Shown here: one piece after another, positions 63,992 to 64,000 of the stretch | Layout of the letters: every line of letters begins with the position of its first letter | Numbering within the stretch: the stretch's first letter is position 1 | NCBI RefSeq assembly: GCF_001189535.1 | Contig: NZ_CP012070.1 | Location: 1,798,001 to 1,862,000 of the forward strand | Length of the DNA: 64,000 nucleotides | Direction: 5' to 3' | Origin: Arsenicicoccus sp. oral taxon 190 | GTDB taxonomy: Bacteria; Actinomycetota; Actinomycetes; Actinomycetales; Dermatophilaceae | Notes under the pieces: generated by a model | What the model saw: only the letters and a program-made list of their open reading frames with translations | Database searches by the model: none | Told to the model about the DNA's origin: nothing | Program-made: the position numbers and the translations under genes

Positions 63992-64000
63992 CCGCCCGCC
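63988..64000 (+). CDS. Start of the next gene, probably adnB (cut by window end)
   Basis: GTGACCGCCCGCC overlaps the adnA stop as GTGA, the same junction type as other coupled genes here. Only four codons are visible; identity as adnB rests on the known adnA-adnB order. Confidence 0.4.

Overview
High-GC actinobacterial chromosome. A mycothiol gene (mshB), a ThrE-type exporter, SigE/TatB, DUF3117 and DUF3107 proteins, an AdnA-like helicase-nuclease and GTG starts all fit an actinomycete. The overall feel (M6 protease, PPK2, proton-pumping pyrophosphatase, BCCT carrier) suggests the Micrococcales and perhaps an Intrasporangiaceae-like lineage; this is inference, since no rRNA gene is present. 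I saw no tRNA, rRNA, CRISPR array, insertion sequence, integrase or phage gene. The window is almost entirely ordinary chromosome.

Layout: 1-13.7 kb holds a secreted M6 metalloprotease (cut by the window edge), ilvD, a zinc alcohol dehydrogenase, an O-antigen-ligase-like membrane protein, a DHA2-type MFS exporter, a divergent membrane pyrophosphatase, a SGNH-tailed acyltransferase, a pterin carbinolamine dehydratase and a Nudix hydrolase. 13.7-22.1 kb is typA followed by a complete five-gene peptide ABC transporter in the order dppC-dppA-dppB-dppD-dppF. 22.3-36.3 kb carries ppk2, mshB, a flavin reductase, a VanW protein, ferredoxin, the lysine genes dapC, dapD and dapE, citrate synthase, a LOG-family protein, a DivIVA-like protein, a PIG-V-like mannosyltransferase, an enoyl-CoA hydratase and DUF3117. 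36.3-41.6 kb is an O-methyltransferase, sigE, tatB, mrp, DUF1003 and a soluble MgtE-N/CBS protein. 41.6-54.8 kb contains an L,D-transpeptidase, a RIO kinase with an overlapping leader ORF, a GntR regulator, an acyl-CoA dehydrogenase, a YflT-like stress protein, aminopeptidase P, a ThrE-like exporter, a mesaconyl-CoA-hydratase-like double-hotdog enzyme, a PHP phosphoesterase, a RecB-type nuclease and a BCCT carrier. 55-64 kb is a DEAD-box helicase, ferritin-like protein, GlsB, DUF3107, TetR, moeZ, an alkyltransferase-like protein and adnA, with adnB beginning at the right edge.

The order typA / peptide-binding lipoprotein / mshB / ferredoxin / dapC / dapD-dapE / LOG / DUF3117 / O-methyltransferase / sigE / tatB / mrp / MgtE-N-CBS follows the Mycobacterium tuberculosis Rv1165-Rv1232 backbone as I remember it. 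The last block follows Rv3211-Rv3201. This supports several functional calls and shows what is missing: no anti-sigma factor or HtrA gene lies between sigE and tatB.

The most unusual material lies between genes. A 12-bp word, GGCCGTATGCCG, occurs six times exactly and four times with one mismatch, and every copy I found is intergenic; one pair forms the arms of a hairpin after the dppA gene. A family of about 50-bp palindromes with CGATCGTGG ends occurs three times. At least fifteen genes have a TANNNT -10 hexamer ending 6-8 bases before the start codon, the signature of leaderless transcription, and I used it to choose starts.
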